Position numbers and translations under genes: made by a program | Assembly: GCF_965638725.1 (NCBI RefSeq) | Contig: NC_134950.1 | Location: forward strand, 145,629,636-145,693,635 | DNA length: 64,000 bases | Source of the DNA: Aptenodytes patagonicus | Taxonomy: Eukaryota; Chordata; Aves; Sphenisciformes; Spheniscidae | Direction: 5' to 3' | The notes under the pieces: generated by a model | Databases searched by the model: none | The model's input: only the letters and a program-made list of their open reading frames with translations | What the model was told of the DNA's origin: nothing | In this document: one piece after another, positions 62,201 to 64,000 of the stretch | Layout of the letters: the number at the start of each line of letters is the position of its first letter | Numbering within the stretch: position 1 is the first letter of the stretch

Positions 62201-63623
62201 TTACTAGAGCTGTGCTTTGCTAAGCCGTCTTGTTCTGGACTACGTTACTTACCATCATCCTCCAAGATGTACCGTGTACTCTGGGTTTCTGAACCCTTAG
62301 CATTTTTGCACCAGATGGGGAAAATTCTTCAGTGTTTCTGGAGGGAATGCATGCTTTCTTCAAAATCTGTTGGTAGCCACTGTATGAGAATGTGAAAGTA
62401 CCTACTTATATACATTCAGTACTGCATAATGAGATTCTTTTCATCAGTTACCACTTTAAAATGTGCTTTGGACTCTAGGTGTCATCAAACTGTAAAGTAA
62501 TGGGATCACATATCCTAGTGCTACACGATGTTTGCAAGTGCTTTTATATACTCTCTAAAATAAATCTTAAAAAAAAAAAAAATCAACTAGCTTTTATATA
62601 ATTTAAACTATTTTAGTTTTTATATACTATTTTGCAAGGTGCCATAAGTCCCGGTGTGCAGACACTGACATTTCAGCTTGTTCTGATAGAACTACAGCCT
62701 GCTTATGTTCTTTGTTTCCTGGAAGCACGTGTGATCAACAAAAATAGATAAAATGCACTCCAAATCACCATTTGACTTTTTGACATAATATACTTCTCAC
62801 ATTCGCTTATTGTTTTTTTTGAGAATGCGAGCAAAAGCCTGCAGTGGTCTTTACCACTAAATCTTTTGAGAGACGTAACAGTTTTCCAAATGCCATCAAC
62901 CATAAAGTCTTTCAGACTTAATAAACATTTATGAGATGTTTTCAATTTGGATATACATTTAAAATAACACAGAATATTTGAAAAGTAATTTCCTTTTTAA
63001 AAGGGTAAACTGACTAGTACAATTTAGGGAAATTGGATTTTCTCTCTCTGTGCTCCAGATGTGCTTAGTTCTGATCTGCAAAATGGCCTATTTACATTCA
63101 CCTGCTCATGTAAAATTCAATTTAATCAGCAGATGAAAGTAGAGTTGTTTTTCTCCTATACTTAAAAGCATTCTTACAACGTTCTAAGAATTCCTCCTTC
63201 TTTTACACCCTTTTGGGTTTTATTTAAAGAAGTTAGTAGATGGTCAGCTATAGTGAGCACTTTCACCAATAGGATAAAAGGCAACTAGAAGTGTGCATGA
63301 GAGAACAAGATTTGGATACCACCATCCATTTTACAGTTTCCTTCTTAACTCTCTTGCAGATTACAACCAATAAACAGATCGATGATCAAGTGTAGAGGTT
63401 CTATTAGTGATGAAGAAACTGATGTCATACTATAGATGCAATGTTATAACTGTTTTACTTTCTGATATTTCCTTTTTCTTTGCTTTTATTTTAAATATTT
63501 CAGATTCCAGATGGACTGAGAAAAAAACTACGTATTGAAATACATTCAACAGTCCGAATTAAGTCAGTTGAATCTATTCCTAAAATTCCTGTATCTCTTA
63601 GACTGCAACCCAAACAGAACTTA
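56110..63623 (+). CDS. PEX1: Peroxisomal AAA-ATPase PEX1, first six coding exons (3'-partial)
   Basis: CDS join(56110..56238, 58704..58847, 60751..60834, 61078..61192, 61282..62054, 63504..63623 and beyond), 455 codons in view of roughly 1,280. PEX1 forms a hetero-hexameric AAA+ motor with PEX6 at the peroxisome, which extracts ubiquitinated PEX5 for recycling. The window shows the N-terminal double-psi-barrel domain (about residues 13-180; [50 protein letters not shown]) and part of the second N-domain. A poorly conserved linker follows, with islands such as [11 protein letters not shown] and CNAIHVFPW. Both ATPase modules lie beyond the right edge. All six exons keep frame and no lesion is seen. 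Confidence 0.97.
56239..58703 (+). other. PEX1: PEX1 intron 1
   Basis: The first 400 bases are CpG island. It contains A23 at 58452-58474. Long GC-rich frames near the start are composition artefacts, and the frame at 57056-57403 was not recognised. Confidence 0.8.
58452..58474. repeat. Poly(A) homopolymer, 23 A
   Basis: A23 in PEX1 intron 1, followed by a cccaaac/aaaacc A/C-rich stretch. Confidence 0.9.
58704..58847 (+). CDS. PEX1: PEX1 coding exon 2
   Basis: The acceptor is gaaactcacag and the donor is CAG|gtttga. Encodes [40 protein letters not shown] and LGITDGEQ. 144 bp, phase 0. Confidence 0.97.
58848..60750 (+). other. PEX1: PEX1 intron 2
   Basis: AT-rich, with T24 at 59461-59484. 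No exon was recognised. Confidence 0.85.
59461..59484. repeat. Poly(T) homopolymer, 24 T
   Basis: Uninterrupted T24 in PEX1 intron 2. Confidence 0.9.
60751..60834 (+). CDS. PEX1: PEX1 coding exon 3
   Basis: The acceptor is acttttgccag and the donor is CTG|gtaata. Encodes [20 protein letters not shown] and STDDWEIL. 84 bp, phase 0. Confidence 0.97.
61078..61192 (+). CDS. PEX1: PEX1 coding exon 4
   Basis: The acceptor is cattttcccag and the donor is ATCG|gtaagc. Encodes [20 protein letters not shown] and [18 protein letters not shown] plus one base of Gly158. Confidence 0.97.
61282..62054 (+). CDS. PEX1: PEX1 coding exon 5 (large)
   Basis: The acceptor is ttcatactcag and the donor is TGG|gtcagt. 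773 bp completing Gly158 and 257 codons, from [20 protein letters not shown] to ALHVGRVW. Most is fast-evolving linker. The open frame extends on both sides (from an ATG at 61245 and to a stop near 62096), but those ends are intron. Confidence 0.95.
62055..63503 (+). other. PEX1: PEX1 intron 5
   Basis: 1.4 kb, AT-rich, with a short A-run near 62569-62582. No exon was recognised. Confidence 0.85.
63504..63623 (+). CDS. PEX1: PEX1 coding exon 6 (last in the window)
   Basis: The acceptor is aaatatttcag and the donor is TTA|gtgagt. Encodes [20 protein letters not shown] and [20 protein letters not shown]. 120 bp, phase 0. The next exon is outside the window. Confidence 0.96.
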
Positions 63624-64000
63624 GTGAGTTGATATTCTTGGTCACGTATTTGTTTGATTATTGGAAAACTGATAATGTTGCTCTGGTCAAGGTTGGGGTT
63701 TTTTCAATGTTTATTTGTTTTCATTTGTTAGATGATAGTTTGGAAGTTGTCTATTGCGTATGGCATCATTCCAAAGGAATTTCCTTTTTGAATAATTCCT
63801 TGCTTTTTCTTTTTACTATGTAAGTCATTTACATTAAGAAGATGCTATGATCCACTTAAACAAGGCTTATCTAGTAATACTATTTTGTATTTTGATCAAT
63901 GATATTGTAAACATCAAGCCACTGAATTTTGTTTTGCACTTGGTAAGTATTTCAAATAGTTTGGCATGTTATCTGTAACAATTACTTATTTAAAGGAACT
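63624..64000 (+). other. PEX1: PEX1 intron 6 (5' part)
   Basis: AT-rich intron sequence to the window edge; nothing recognised. Confidence 0.8.

Overview
This is vertebrate nuclear DNA, almost certainly from a bird. It has short exons separated by introns of 0.1 to 4 kb, AT-rich introns, sharply bounded CpG-rich promoters and few interspersed repeats. One fragment (about 1142-1235) looks like the start of an LTR that is common in bird genomes. The species cannot be fixed from the window. There is no operon, CRISPR array, integron or other prokaryotic-type system.

The window holds five protein-coding genes. Four form the vertebrate block known from human 7q21.2 (CDK6-FAM133B-RBM48-PEX1). From left to right they are: the last three coding exons of CDK6 (+, 3195-9346) followed by a long, miRNA-site-bearing 3'UTR; complete FAM133B (+, 11 coding exons, 26242-40529, 249 codons); a complete calaxin-type EF-hand gene (+, 6 coding exons, 43202-50556, 208 codons), which is absent from this interval in human; complete RBM48 (-, 5 coding exons, 55759-50946, 358 codons); and the first six coding exons of PEX1 (+, 56110-63623, 455 codons), which continues past the right edge. 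Every exon-exon junction was checked by frame and splice site. All introns are GT-AG except two, which need a GC-AG donor: FAM133B intron 10 and calaxin-like intron 4.

Three CpG-rich promoters are visible: FAM133B (about 25580-26780), the calaxin-like gene (about 43070-43500), and a shared RBM48/PEX1 promoter (about 54950-56650). In the shared promoter the two start codons are only 350 bp apart and four CCAAT boxes lie between them. The RBM48 start codon sits in a perfect TISU/YY1 element, and a near-consensus RFX X-box lies 28 bp upstream of the calaxin-like start. RBM48 and the calaxin-like gene are tail to tail, with 389 bp between stop codons.

The genes do not form one pathway. CDK6 acts in the G1 cell cycle, FAM133B is a nuclear Lys/Ser-rich protein of unknown role, calaxin acts on ciliary outer dynein arms, RBM48 belongs to the minor spliceosome, and PEX1 works in peroxisomal receptor recycling. 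I saw no undescribed multi-gene system. The points most worth a second look are the calaxin-like gene in this block, the two GC-AG introns (one overlapping a U12-like donor motif), the TISU start of RBM48, and two perfect 11-bp intronic hairpins.
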